Source: a virus. Taken from it: a stretch of 21,426 nucleotides of DNA. Under the pieces are notes generated by a model. The model made no database searches, was not told where the DNA came from, and was given only the letters and a program-made list of their open reading frames with translations. Location of the stretch: positions 1 through 21,426 of the IMG/VR virus record IMGVR_UViG_3300044825_002519, one strand, 5' to 3'. Positions 7,004 to 13,561 of this stretch are shown piece after piece. Position 1 is the stretch's first letter, and the number at the start of each line of letters is the position of its first letter. Position numbers and translations under genes: made by a program.

Positions 7004-7190
7004 TGGTCTCTCGTTGCTGAGCGCCTTCTTCCTTCATCTTTTCCTTGGTCGAACCAACGGAAACATCCTGGAAGATTTTAACGGCAGACGCAGCTTTACG
7101 AGCTTTATCCTCGTCAAATAGTAGATCGTACGGATCAAGATTTTCGGGTGTCTCCCAATCAGATGGGGTGCCCGTATACGGGGATGCCAT
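6894..7190 (-). CDS. Small Gln/Glu-rich hypothetical protein
   Basis: This 98-residue protein starts at ATG 7190 with a good AGAGG about 8 bases upstream. The N-terminal part (MASPYTGTPSDWETPENLDPYDLLFDE in outline) is acidic and Pro-rich. The rest is a highly charged, Gln-rich, probably helical or disordered tail. The last 110 bases overlap the start of the candidate small terminase frame. The reading frame of that gene is +1 relative to this one, so a frameshift-fused product is conceivable though unproven. No family is recognised. Confidence 0.6.
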   Translation of the reverse strand: MASPYTGTPSDWETPENLDPYDLLFDEDKARKAASAVKIFQDVSVGSTKEKMKEEGAQQRETIGTSGKEQRETAAQAQRFAQEDEARDYNQSQRAYRY

Positions 7191-7192
7191 TT

Positions 7193-7357
7193 TTAAACCT
7201 CTTCTTTACCTGAACTAAACGCTGACTCTTCCAGATTATCTTCTGGTTTTGTTTTTGACTCAAGCTTATTCTTGGCGTATCGATAAGCTACGTCTGCAGC
7301 CTGGCGATAACGATTGAGTTCAGCTTGTTCAGTAGAGCCAGCGTTATCGTCCTTCAT
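7193..7357 (-). CDS. Small acidic hypothetical protein (54 residues)
   Basis: An ATG at 7357 opens a 54-codon frame on the minus strand that ends with TAA at 7193. It fills the otherwise empty stretch between the 92-residue and 98-residue genes, starting 4 bases after the former's stop. The translation begins MKDDNAGSTEQAELNRYRQA and continues with a helical ADVAYRYAKNKLES segment and an acidic tail. The next gene starts 2 bases after its stop, and that gene's Shine-Dalgarno sequence lies inside this one's last codons. Spacing and composition support a real gene of unknown function. Confidence 0.6.
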   Translation of the reverse strand: MKDDNAGSTEQAELNRYRQAADVAYRYAKNKLESKTKPEDNLEESAFSSGKEEV

Positions 7358-7361
7358 GTGA

Positions 7362-7640
7362 TCAGAAGTTGGTCATCATGCTGGCAAGACCACCGGCCAT
7401 CACATCACGCTGACGAGCGCGGTTGGCTTGGGAAGCTTGGCGCATCTTGGAACCCTCAAGACGACCGATAAGGGTCTCAAAATCTTGAAGTTCAGCACGT
7501 GACATACCACCGCCGACTTCACGCTCAGCTTGAGCATCTACAAGCTGTTGTGCTTCGGTCTCACTCATGCCATCAGCCATGAGTTGAGCCTTGGTTTTCC
7601 TTGTACGGTCGTAAGCAGACGCAGGAATGCTGTAAGACAT
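7362..7640 (-). CDS. Small helical hypothetical protein of the late operon
   Basis: This 92-residue protein starts at ATG 7640, with AAAGGAAAC giving a normal Shine-Dalgarno sequence. It reads as mostly helical: a Thr/Lys N-terminus, then LMADGMSETEAQQLVDAQAE, a Glu/Leu-rich segment (AELQDFETLIGRLEGS) and a basic Arg/Gln-rich region before a short Gly/Met end. No membrane segment or known motif is seen. It is co-oriented and closely spaced with its neighbours, so probably a small virion or assembly protein. No family is recognised. Confidence 0.6.
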   Translation of the reverse strand: MSYSIPASAYDRTRKTKAQLMADGMSETEAQQLVDAQAEREVGGGMSRAELQDFETLIGRLEGSKMRQASQANRARQRDVMAGGLASMMTNF

Positions 7641-7681
7641 GTTTCCTTTAAGAGTTATAAAGATATTTTAGTACAAACAAC

Positions 7682-8434
7682 TTAGAAGTTGAATGCACTC
7701 ATGATGCTAGAGAACATATTTGAACCACGTTCAATATTAGCAATGTTCTTGTAGCCAGCATTAACAATGCCTTGAAGATCCAGTTTTCCTTTTACTTCCA
7801 TACCTGTCACGGCAAGGTTGTTTTCATTGACAAGCTTTTGGCGTTCCGTTTGACCGGCTTGGCGAAGCTCTTCAAGCTGGCGCTGCATGCCCAGATTAGC
7901 TTTATCAAGACCTGCCTGATATTCAAGGTCAGTGACAAGCCCTTCGGGAACTTCCGAAAGAAAAGAGTCAGTGCCAAAGCCTCGTTCATCGAGAACACCT
8001 TCAATAATTTCACGAGTAGTATTTGCTTGAGACTGAGACTGAGCTTGCGCTGCCGCTGTCGCTGCAGCTCTAAACGCATCCTTAGCTCCCGAGCCTATTG
8101 TTATGTCTTTTCCCTGAGCTTTTTGTTGAAGCTGAGAAAAAGTGGTAGTAGGAACAGCAGATTGAATTCTTGCAATATCACCAGCGCCAAAAGTTTTGCC
8201 AACGTTAAAAGATTGCCCGGCAACGTTGATAGTGCTGCCTCCTCCTCCAGGGGACATAGCTCCTCCGGAAGACGCAGAGCCTCCGGAAGACATGGCTCCT
8301 CCTGAAGACGCAGAGCCTCCACCGCTGAATCCAGGGGGCAACGCAGAGCCTCCGGAAGACATGGCTCCTCCTGAAGACGCAGAGCCTCCGGAAGACATGG
8401 CTCCGCTGTTGCCACCCATATTGCCCATCGACAT
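7682..8434 (-). CDS. Probable structural protein with Gly/Ser/Ala repeat N-terminus
   Basis: This 250-residue protein starts at ATG 8434 with GAGGATTTAGGT upstream. Residues 1-68 are an imperfect tandem repeat of about 12 residues built from SASSGGAMSSGG. This is followed by a beta-like segment (STINVAGQSFNVGKTF), an Ala/Gln-rich helix (about 105-140) and a long helical region with LEELRQAGQTERQKLVNENN (about 175-210). The C-terminus is hydrophobic (MFSSIMSAFNF). The repeat gives long open frames on the other frames and strand, which are artefacts. A tail, ejection or internal head protein is plausible from context. The function is not recognised. Confidence 0.7.
   Translation of the reverse strand: MSMGNMGGNSGAMSSGGSASSGGAMSSGGSALPPGFSGGGSASSGGAMSSGGSASSGGAMSPGGGGSTINVAGQSFNVGKTFGAGDIARIQSAVPTTTFSQLQQKAQGKDITIGSGAKDAFRAAATAAAQAQSQSQANTTREIIEGVLDERGFGTDSFLSEVPEGLVTDLEYQAGLDKANLGMQRQLEELRQAGQTERQKLVNENNLAVTGMEVKGKLDLQGIVNAGYKNIANIERGSNMFSSIMSAFNF
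8272..8389 (-). repeat. Two exact 49-base direct repeats within the Gly/Ser repeat region
   Basis: Positions 8272-8320 and 8341-8389 are identical over 49 bases, separated by 20 bases. Each copy is itself built from a 36-base unit that encodes the 12-residue SASSGGAMSSGG-type repeat. Unit number should change easily by slippage or recombination, altering the length of the protein's N-terminus. Confidence 0.9.
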
Positions 8435-8470
8435 ACCTAAATCCTCAACATCTTTTCTTTCATTATAAAA

Positions 8471-8872
8471 TCAAAAAGTTTCCAAAAAATGCTTTGCGTT
8501 TTCTTCGCCATAATCAATAGTGATTTCTTCCCCTTCCCGAATGTTTTTTATCGCATAATGACAAATCATCTGATTAACTTTGTCAATCGTATAATCTGCG
8601 GTTGGCTCATAACTGTGATTGTAAAGACACGCACAGCCAGTGCCAATCAATAAATTTTCGTCGGAAAATCCATAGGTATAAATATTACAAGAAGGAGCAG
8701 AATCTGCCTCTTTCTTGGGAACCAAGAAATACGGAGTTTCTTCTAAAATCTCATATGGGGCGATATCTACAAGTGCAAAAACGCCCCAGCGATGCAAGCT
8801 AGATCTTTTTACACAGATCTTAAATCCACGAAAAAGATCGGTCTTCCATAAGGAGATCCCCGGAATTTGCAT
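8471..8872 (-). CDS. SET-domain protein, putative protein-lysine methyltransferase
   Basis: From ATG 8872 this is a 133-residue protein; the frame is also open to TTG 8890. It carries the three SET hallmarks in order: a cofactor-loop motif RWGVFALVDI (28-37), the pseudoknot motif YNHSYEPTADY (84-94), and the terminal EGEEITIDYGEE (113-124) with the catalytic-type tyrosine of DYG. SET enzymes transfer methyl groups from S-adenosylmethionine to protein lysines. The length is close to stand-alone viral SET proteins, such as the chlorella-virus vSET, with no pre- or post-SET Cys clusters. The gene is more AT-rich than its neighbours, has no Shine-Dalgarno sequence, and is flanked by AT-rich gaps, which suggests a separately acquired gene. 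The substrate is unknown. Confidence 0.8.
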   Translation of the reverse strand: MQIPGISLWKTDLFRGFKICVKRSSLHRWGVFALVDIAPYEILEETPYFLVPKKEADSAPSCNIYTYGFSDENLLIGTGCACLYNHSYEPTADYTIDKVNQMICHYAIKNIREGEEITIDYGEENAKHFLETF

Positions 8873-8939
8873 TTTGTTCTGTGGTAACAAAACAAATATA
8901 ACAAAAAATAAACAGAAATAATTGCTCCGGGTATTGTGA

Positions 8940-9500
8940 TTACCCTAAAAGCATCTCTGCAACAGTACTTGCTGAGCCAGGTCTAAATACTTTAAAGCCA
9001 CGCAGTAATTCTCCGCTAGAACTACGTGCCATTGGCCCATATTGTGACTCCCATTCAATATCAGCTTCTGATTTAATCTTAGCTTGTCCCTCTGGTGTAG
9101 AGGCAAGACGCTTATTGATAAAAGATTGGAAGGGATCAGGGTCTTTTATTCCCATTGTCTTAGCAAGCCCAGATGCCTCTTGCCATTCCGCATCAGACAT
9201 TGAACGACCAAGCAAATCTTGGTACGCCGTTTCACCAAGGAGTCTAAACCGCTCATAGTCAACCGGTTTAGTCATCAACTTGCCCATCAGCAAGTTGGGT
9301 CTGAAGTTGGTATAACCTCGATATTCTGATAAGAAAGCCTGAGCTTCACTGGGACTCGTCTCAAAAAGCTTTCTAGCTGTTTGCTTGAGACCCTTGCGTT
9401 CTTCTTTTGAAAGACGCGCTGTTTTGGCAGGGTAGTCCTCAAACATCGAATAGGATGTGTGATGACTTTCGCCTGGGTTAATACCAAATGTTGACGCCAT
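8940..9500 (-). CDS. Hypothetical late protein, probable virion-associated
   Basis: This 186-residue protein starts at ATG 9500. The mid-part is helical and includes AYQDLLGRSMSDAEWQEAS (about 92-110), which resembles the 'LLGR' helical repeats of large secreted or virion proteins (DUF4214-like), followed by DPFQSFINKRLASTPEGQAK. The N-terminus is hydrophilic with many Ser/Lys residues. The C-terminus has a Gly/Ser/Arg-rich link and a short helix. The resemblance is faint. The Shine-Dalgarno sequence is poor, as only AAGG about 18 bases upstream is seen. It lies between the SET gene and a Gly/Ala-rich gene. It could be an internal or tail-associated protein. Confidence 0.65.
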   Translation of the reverse strand: MASTFGINPGESHHTSYSMFEDYPAKTARLSKEERKGLKQTARKLFETSPSEAQAFLSEYRGYTNFRPNLLMGKLMTKPVDYERFRLLGETAYQDLLGRSMSDAEWQEASGLAKTMGIKDPDPFQSFINKRLASTPEGQAKIKSEADIEWESQYGPMARSSSGELLRGFKVFRPGSASTVAEMLLG

Positions 9501-9543
9501 ATTTATTAAAAAATTACCTTAAAACCATTGTAAGATAAAAGGT

Positions 9544-9927
9544 TTAAGAAAACCTGTCAGCCATACCGATCAAGTAAGGACTGAATTTACCAGCGGTCAT
9601 AAACCCTTGGCTGAAATCTTGTTTTTTATTCTGTTGAAAGATTGGACTCTGCATAAAATAATTACCTTCACGTAATGCAGCCATCTGATTTGCTTTATCC
9701 CGCTCACCAAGCCAAGCTGCGATTCCTACATCAGCAATCTTAGTTCGCCGTGCTTCTTCCATCGCTTTCTCGGCTGCTTGCTGCTCCATAGCACCACCAA
9801 TTGCTTGGAAGCCGCCTTGTAAAGCAGTGGCACCTAGCATCCATGGACCTAGGGCTGCCATGCCAGCACCGGCACCGGCACCGGCACCGCCGCCAAGAAA
9901 ACTAAGTGGTCCTGCAATACCGGCCAT
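9544..9927 (-). CDS. Gly/Ala-rich small membrane-active protein
   Basis: This 127-residue protein starts at ATG 9927 with AAAGG nine bases upstream. Residues 1-45 form a hydrophobic Gly/Ala segment with a GAGAGAGAG run, encoded by a short CACCGG-type DNA repeat at 9868-9893. A helical Glu/Ala/Lys/Arg region follows (about 46-85), and then a hydrophilic end with aromatic residues. Glycine-zipper segments of this kind insert into membranes or line channels. With neighbouring genes of similar make-up, a role in forming the DNA-ejection conduit is a reasonable guess. No family is recognised. Confidence 0.65.
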   Translation of the reverse strand: MAGIAGPLSFLGGGAGAGAGAGMAALGPWMLGATALQGGFQAIGGAMEQQAAEKAMEEARRTKIADVGIAAWLGERDKANQMAALREGNYFMQSPIFQQNKKQDFSQGFMTAGKFSPYLIGMADRFS

Positions 9928-9952
9928 AACTGTTTACCTTTATATGTCTATT

Positions 9953-10420
9953 TTATCGGACAAATCCGTAATAGTTGGCGGAATTAACAGAAGGAATGCC
10001 CCTGCCAGCACCTGCTGCAGCAATTTGGATCTGTTCAGGTAGGTAAGTATTGCGTGCACGGAACGCGCCACCAATTGCCGCCGGTACATCTTTAAGGAAA
10101 GAACCGATAATTTGATTGCGAATACCCATTTCATTTGCTCTTTCTGATGCGCGTTCTTGATAAGCTAAATATTTATCCGCCATTGCCTCTGATCTTTTGG
10201 CTTGCTCTAAATCACGCATGCCTAATATTCCACCCATCACAGCAAAGCCCCTCATGTCTTCGGGTAACTTTGCCAGATCTGGATTGGAAGCAAAACTAAT
10301 AAAATCAGACATGTAACTGCCTGCGATTGGAATTGTTCCGGTAGTTTGCTCGCCACCAAAACGCATCTGGTCCCAGATCGGGCCACTGCTAAAAGGTTGT
10401 CCTTGCGCAAAAGAAGTCAT
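9953..10420 (-). CDS. Hypothetical late protein
   Basis: This protein has 155 residues from ATG 10420. The frame also opens at GTG 10429, which overlaps the preceding stop by 4 bases. ATG is preferred because GGGTGAT lies a few bases before it. The N-terminus (MTSFAQGQPFSSGPIWDQM) is polar and aromatic. Helical segments follow (MADKYLAYQERASERANEMG, then an Arg/Ala-rich part), and it ends in a Gly/Ala/Ser region. There is no clear membrane span. It is a tightly coupled member of the late cluster, probably a virion or assembly protein. No family is recognised. Confidence 0.65.
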   Translation of the reverse strand: MTSFAQGQPFSSGPIWDQMRFGGEQTTGTIPIAGSYMSDFISFASNPDLAKLPEDMRGFAVMGGILGMRDLEQAKRSEAMADKYLAYQERASERANEMGIRNQIIGSFLKDVPAAIGGAFRARNTYLPEQIQIAAAGAGRGIPSVNSANYYGFVR

Positions 10421-10425
10421 TGGTA

Positions 10426-11271
10426 TCACCCAAAACGAATCTGAGGAGCTTGCATGATGGCGCCAGCGTATGGATTAGTTTGCAGAGCAGTGTTCGTAAG
10501 TTGAGCAACATTCTGCTGTGCGCCAAGGGCCAAGGAACCTGCTGTTGCCAAGACACCTTGTTGCATGTAGCCTTGGTTCTGTGTATTCATTAACGCTTGC
10601 TGACGAACAAGATCAGCATTCTTCATTTGATTGATCAAAGGAAGATTGCGTTGCAAGTTAAGGTATTCTTGATCAGAAGTCGCCTTGCTTAGATCAATAA
10701 GACTACTGGTATAAACACCCATGTTGTCACGATATTGCGTAGTGCCCAGCTCAGCCAATTGTTTGTTCATGGCCATCTGAGTACTAAACTCGCCCTCCTT
10801 GCCTTTGGTGGGCTCACCGGTAAGTTTTTGGCGAACAGATTCAGTGCCTGATGCGGCAGCGCCAGGGAGCAATGCGCCAAGGCCCATAAGCCCGTAACCT
10901 GCTACTTGAGCAACGGGATGTCTAATCATTGCAAGGCCCGTACCGACAGCGCTCAATGCGCTAGGAGCAAGAGCACCTAAAGCACCAGCAGGGCGACCTG
11001 CGTTAACCTCAGAAAGCGCAGTCGTCACACCAGGGATGACAGAAGCCGCTCCAGCCACAAGTGGTGCGTACTTGCCTAAAAACTCTTGAGCACCTTGCGC
11101 TCCTGTTTTTAATCTACCCGCTAACTGTTCACGAGCTTGACCCGCTTCCAAGCGTTGCTTACGTGCTTCAAAACGCTCTTGACGTGCGGCAGCTTCTCGA
11201 TCAATAGGGCTTGTTGGTCCCTGTGGTAAAGGAAGCATTCCTTCCATTGGGAAGGCGTAATTGATAGCCAT
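10426..11271 (-). CDS. Late protein with charged N-terminal helix and Gly/Ala hydrophobic core
   Basis: This 281-residue protein starts at ATG 11271 with AGAGGGC just upstream. Residues 20-55 form a highly charged helix rich in Arg, Glu and Gln. Residues about 60-140 are hydrophobic and Gly/Ala-rich with several potential membrane spans (for example GALAPSALSAVGTGLAMI and GYGLMGLGALLPGAAASG). The second half is polar and helical, with many Gln, Asn, Thr and Met residues. Such a mix suits an ejected internal protein that inserts into the cell envelope. Its stop overlaps the GTG of the next frame by 4 bases. The function is inferred only from composition and location. Confidence 0.7.
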   Translation of the reverse strand: MAINYAFPMEGMLPLPQGPTSPIDREAAARQERFEARKQRLEAGQAREQLAGRLKTGAQGAQEFLGKYAPLVAGAASVIPGVTTALSEVNAGRPAGALGALAPSALSAVGTGLAMIRHPVAQVAGYGLMGLGALLPGAAASGTESVRQKLTGEPTKGKEGEFSTQMAMNKQLAELGTTQYRDNMGVYTSSLIDLSKATSDQEYLNLQRNLPLINQMKNADLVRQQALMNTQNQGYMQQGVLATAGSLALGAQQNVAQLTNTALQTNPYAGAIMQAPQIRFG

Positions 11272-11310
11272 GCCCTCTTTTATAAATAGCTTTTATTTAA
11301 ATAAATTCTA

Positions 11311-12240
11311 TCACTGCATTATTTCATACTGACCGATGGTCGGTAGTTTTTGCTCGGTTGCTTTTGCAGCAAGTGCAGTGTTAGCTAAGTTGCCTGCAAT
11401 AATGCCAGCACCCGAACCTAATGCAGCACCGGCTAAACCGCGCTTAAAGGAACCTCCCAATTTGGGAGCAGTACGTATCGCGGTAGCAGCACCAGCAATA
11501 CCACCAACAGCCGTGGTGACGGAAGGAATGGTCACTGGATACCCAAGGAGCCGAGCCTCTGGTACGCCTTCTAAGTTTTCAGGTGTTGCTTTTAGGATGC
11601 CGAGGAATCCTTTGTCTTGATAGTAGTTGCGTAGGTAATTGCCGTAGCGTTCAGGTGTCAAGGAAGGAATATCTTTTTGTGCTTCTTCGTATGCAAGAGG
11701 ACGTCCAGTGCGGCCAAGGAAAAAGCGTTCAAACAGTTCAGGTACGGGCTGTGTTGTTTCTCTGCGATCTTCTGAACCTTCCCCTGCATAGGCTTGGGCA
11801 AAACCCTTTGGCCTAAACATTTCACCGGGATTGGCGATATTGTATGCACCAGCAAGGGCTGTGGCGGGGACAACAACACTGGCGGTGATAAGACCTGTCT
11901 TTGTCGGTCCCAGGGCTTCGTATGCCTCTTTACCAATGGCCGCTTTAGCGCCTGCTTCCAGGATCGCAAGGGGGTGGTTGTAACGCCAATAGATGCCTCG
12001 TGTGCCGTCGTTCGTAAGGTCCGTCATCAGACGGGTAGCAAAAGCACCTGCAGCCTGCACAGGTGTTTCGGAAAGAGAAACACCTAGCTTCTTAAGGTTT
12101 TGGTGGTACTCACCACGAAGACCTGGAGCACTTTTGAGGATCGTTGGATTGCGTTCACCTTGCAAGTAAGCGAGGCGACTAGCTTCAGCGCTTTTGCTTG
12201 CACCAGTGAAAAGGTCATTCAGTAGCTGCTGGAACCCCAT
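11311..12240 (-). CDS. Late protein with Gly-rich hydrophobic C-terminus
   Basis: This 309-residue protein starts at ATG 12240, with the GGAGG of its ribosome site inside the end of the previous gene. Its first base overlaps that gene's stop (TAATG). Residues 1-100 are mixed helical and include an amphipathic start, MGFQQLLNDLFTGASKSAE. A hydrophobic stretch lies near 110-135 (TKTGLITASVVVPATALAGA). An acidic and aromatic middle region follows. A long Gly/Ala hydrophobic part covers about 230-290 (TTAVGGIAGAATAIRTAP, GAALGSGAGIIAGNLAN). The start resembles that of the adjacent 173-residue protein (MSFQRLL versus MGFQQLL), which hints at a common origin. A membrane-interacting virion protein is likely. 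Confidence 0.7.
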   Translation of the reverse strand: MGFQQLLNDLFTGASKSAEASRLAYLQGERNPTILKSAPGLRGEYHQNLKKLGVSLSETPVQAAGAFATRLMTDLTNDGTRGIYWRYNHPLAILEAGAKAAIGKEAYEALGPTKTGLITASVVVPATALAGAYNIANPGEMFRPKGFAQAYAGEGSEDRRETTQPVPELFERFFLGRTGRPLAYEEAQKDIPSLTPERYGNYLRNYYQDKGFLGILKATPENLEGVPEARLLGYPVTIPSVTTAVGGIAGAATAIRTAPKLGGSFKRGLAGAALGSGAGIIAGNLANTALAAKATEQKLPTIGQYEIMQ

Positions 12241-12761
12241 TACACCACGCCTCCCATAGTTTGTTGAATTAAAGCTTGATCTTCAGGGCTTAAGTACTGT
12301 GTCCAATTATTGCGTTGATTTAAAAGCTGTTGAAAATTTTCAGGGTCAGGCATTCCCGCCATTTGAAAATTAGTGCCAGGGGACAGGAGTTGTTCTTGCG
12401 CCAGGTTATTGACTAAAGTACGTTGCTCAACTTGTTGTGCAATTTGTTGCGACTGTGGTGCTAATGCTTGATTGCCGTAAAGCAAGTTACTTGCAACAAG
12501 AGTAGACCCAAGGGATGCCCCGATATTTGCCGTATTTTCTGCTGCGCCTTTAATCCAAGGTGTCTTCACATTACGTGTCAAAGCACGGGCTGCCATGGTT
12601 GCTGGGAAAGCAGCCGCTGCGTCCGCAAGGCCATAGGTCAATGCTGCACCAGGGCCTTCAAGCATGCCGAATCCCCCGGCCAGTAAGCTGCCAGGGAGAA
12701 CGGACTTTGCAACATCGCCTGCATTGCGTCCAACAAAACTTAATAACCGTTGGAAAGACAC
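12240..12761 (-). CDS. Hydrophobic late protein with possible kinship to its downstream neighbour
   Basis: This 173-residue protein starts at GTG 12761, with a purine-rich AAGGAAAAAGAG upstream. Residues 18-70 are Gly/Ala-rich and hydrophobic (VLPGSLLAGGFGMLEGPGAA and ADAAAAFPATMAARAL). Residues 82-105 form another hydrophobic segment. The last 65 residues are Gln/Asn-rich and polar, ending in ALIQQTMGGVV. The MSFQRLLSFVGR opening resembles the next protein's MGFQQLLNDLF. The one-base stop/start overlap with that gene means coupled translation and probably joint assembly. No family is recognised. Confidence 0.65.
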   Translation of the reverse strand: MSFQRLLSFVGRNAGDVAKSVLPGSLLAGGFGMLEGPGAALTYGLADAAAAFPATMAARALTRNVKTPWIKGAAENTANIGASLGSTLVASNLLYGNQALAPQSQQIAQQVEQRTLVNNLAQEQLLSPGTNFQMAGMPDPENFQQLLNQRNNWTQYLSPEDQALIQQTMGGVV

Positions 12762-12789
12762 CTATCTACTCTTTTTCCTTATTATACGC

Positions 12790-13344
12790 CTAAGCTTGTT
12801 CTAGTTTTTCTTTATCTTCTTCTGAAGGTTTATTAAGTAGTTGAGCAACAGACTTATTATCTTCCACCTCATTTAATGCGCGCTTCTCTGCTGATGCCAT
12901 CATATAACCCTTGGGATCTGGGTTGGTCATCCGTGGCATTGGATTACTTGCTCGCTTATCCGGATTAACGGTTGGGCTGATGCGATAGGCTTCTACCCAT
13001 ACAGGAGAAAAACCTGGCTGGTCTTCAGGACGCAAGGTTGTTAACGCACGTCCTTCGTTGAAGTCATAGCTTTCGTTGCGCACAAAACGACCGATGTCAG
13101 CAAACACCTCATATTCTTCTGGTGTATCACCAACGAAGTTAAGGCCAGGGTTAAGTCTTAACTTACGTGTTTGAATGCGACGCAATAAGTCCGATTGCTC
13201 GAACCGACTTGGCATCCAAGGTGCCGCACCACTGGATGGTTTGGATGCAAAAGAATCGTCAAAGTTGACTTGACGTTTTTTAAGAAAAGGATCTTTTGCG
13301 TAATCAATATAACGATCTAAAGCTAAACGATGATCCTTTGCCAT
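12790..13344 (-). CDS. Hydrophilic hypothetical late protein
   Basis: This 184-residue protein starts at ATG 13344, overlapping the preceding stop by one base (TAATG), with AAAGAG just before. It is charged throughout with scattered aromatics: an N-terminal LALDRYIDYAKDPFLKKRQ, a central LNPGLNFVGDTPEEYEVFAD, and Pro/Arg-rich loops. The Glu/Lys-rich tail is probably helical. There is no membrane segment, Cys cluster or catalytic motif. Its composition is that of a soluble, Pro-rich virion or assembly protein. No family is recognised. Confidence 0.65.
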   Translation of the reverse strand: MAKDHRLALDRYIDYAKDPFLKKRQVNFDDSFASKPSSGAAPWMPSRFEQSDLLRRIQTRKLRLNPGLNFVGDTPEEYEVFADIGRFVRNESYDFNEGRALTTLRPEDQPGFSPVWVEAYRISPTVNPDKRASNPMPRMTNPDPKGYMMASAEKRALNEVEDNKSVAQLLNKPSEEDKEKLEQA

Positions 13345-13559
13345 TACTCTTTATCTTTACGTTTTCTCAATCCTACCAACGTCTTACGAAGCCGTGCTTG
13401 CTTCACAGTTTTTTCATCGTACTCATCTGGATTGGATAGCACGTTTTCTTGGAGTTGAGCAGTGGTGATACCTTTACGCTTTGCTTTAGCAGTAAAGGCA
13501 CCCTCCTTCATCTCCATACCTTGAATCCACTTTTTGTCTTTCTTTTTCTTTTCAGCCAT
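13344..13559 (-). CDS. Small Lys/Arg-rich phage protein
   Basis: This protein has 71 residues from ATG 13559. The frame also opens at TTG 13565, but GGAG nine bases before the ATG decides the start. It is strongly basic: MAEKKKKDKKWIQGMEMKEG, then AFTAKAKRKGITTAQLQENV and a helical basic end. The layout 'KKKWIQ..., GAFTAKAKRKGIT..., LQENV' recalls a small protein common in tailed phages, often near virion genes, whose role is unknown. Its Shine-Dalgarno sequence lies in the last codons of the 1033-residue gene, so the two are translationally coupled. Confidence 0.7.
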   Translation of the reverse strand: MAEKKKKDKKWIQGMEMKEGAFTAKAKRKGITTAQLQENVLSNPDEYDEKTVKQARLRKTLVGLRKRKDKE

Positions 13560-13561
13560 GA

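Noticed and set aside
7807-8079. Minus-strand Leu/Lys/Arg-rich frame overlapping the Gly/Ser protein gene
   Set aside because: It lies wholly inside the other gene, in another frame, with biased composition and no start signal.
8101-8468. Pro/Glu-rich and Leu/Pro-rich frames on both strands across the repeat
   Set aside because: They mirror the Gly/Ser repeat of the real minus-strand gene, and the repeat keeps all frames open.
9868-9893. Short CACCGG repeats as a possible CRISPR or phase-variable tract
   Set aside because: This is a few hexamer-like units that simply encode a GAGAGAG run. There are no spacers, and nothing resembling a CRISPR array exists in the window.
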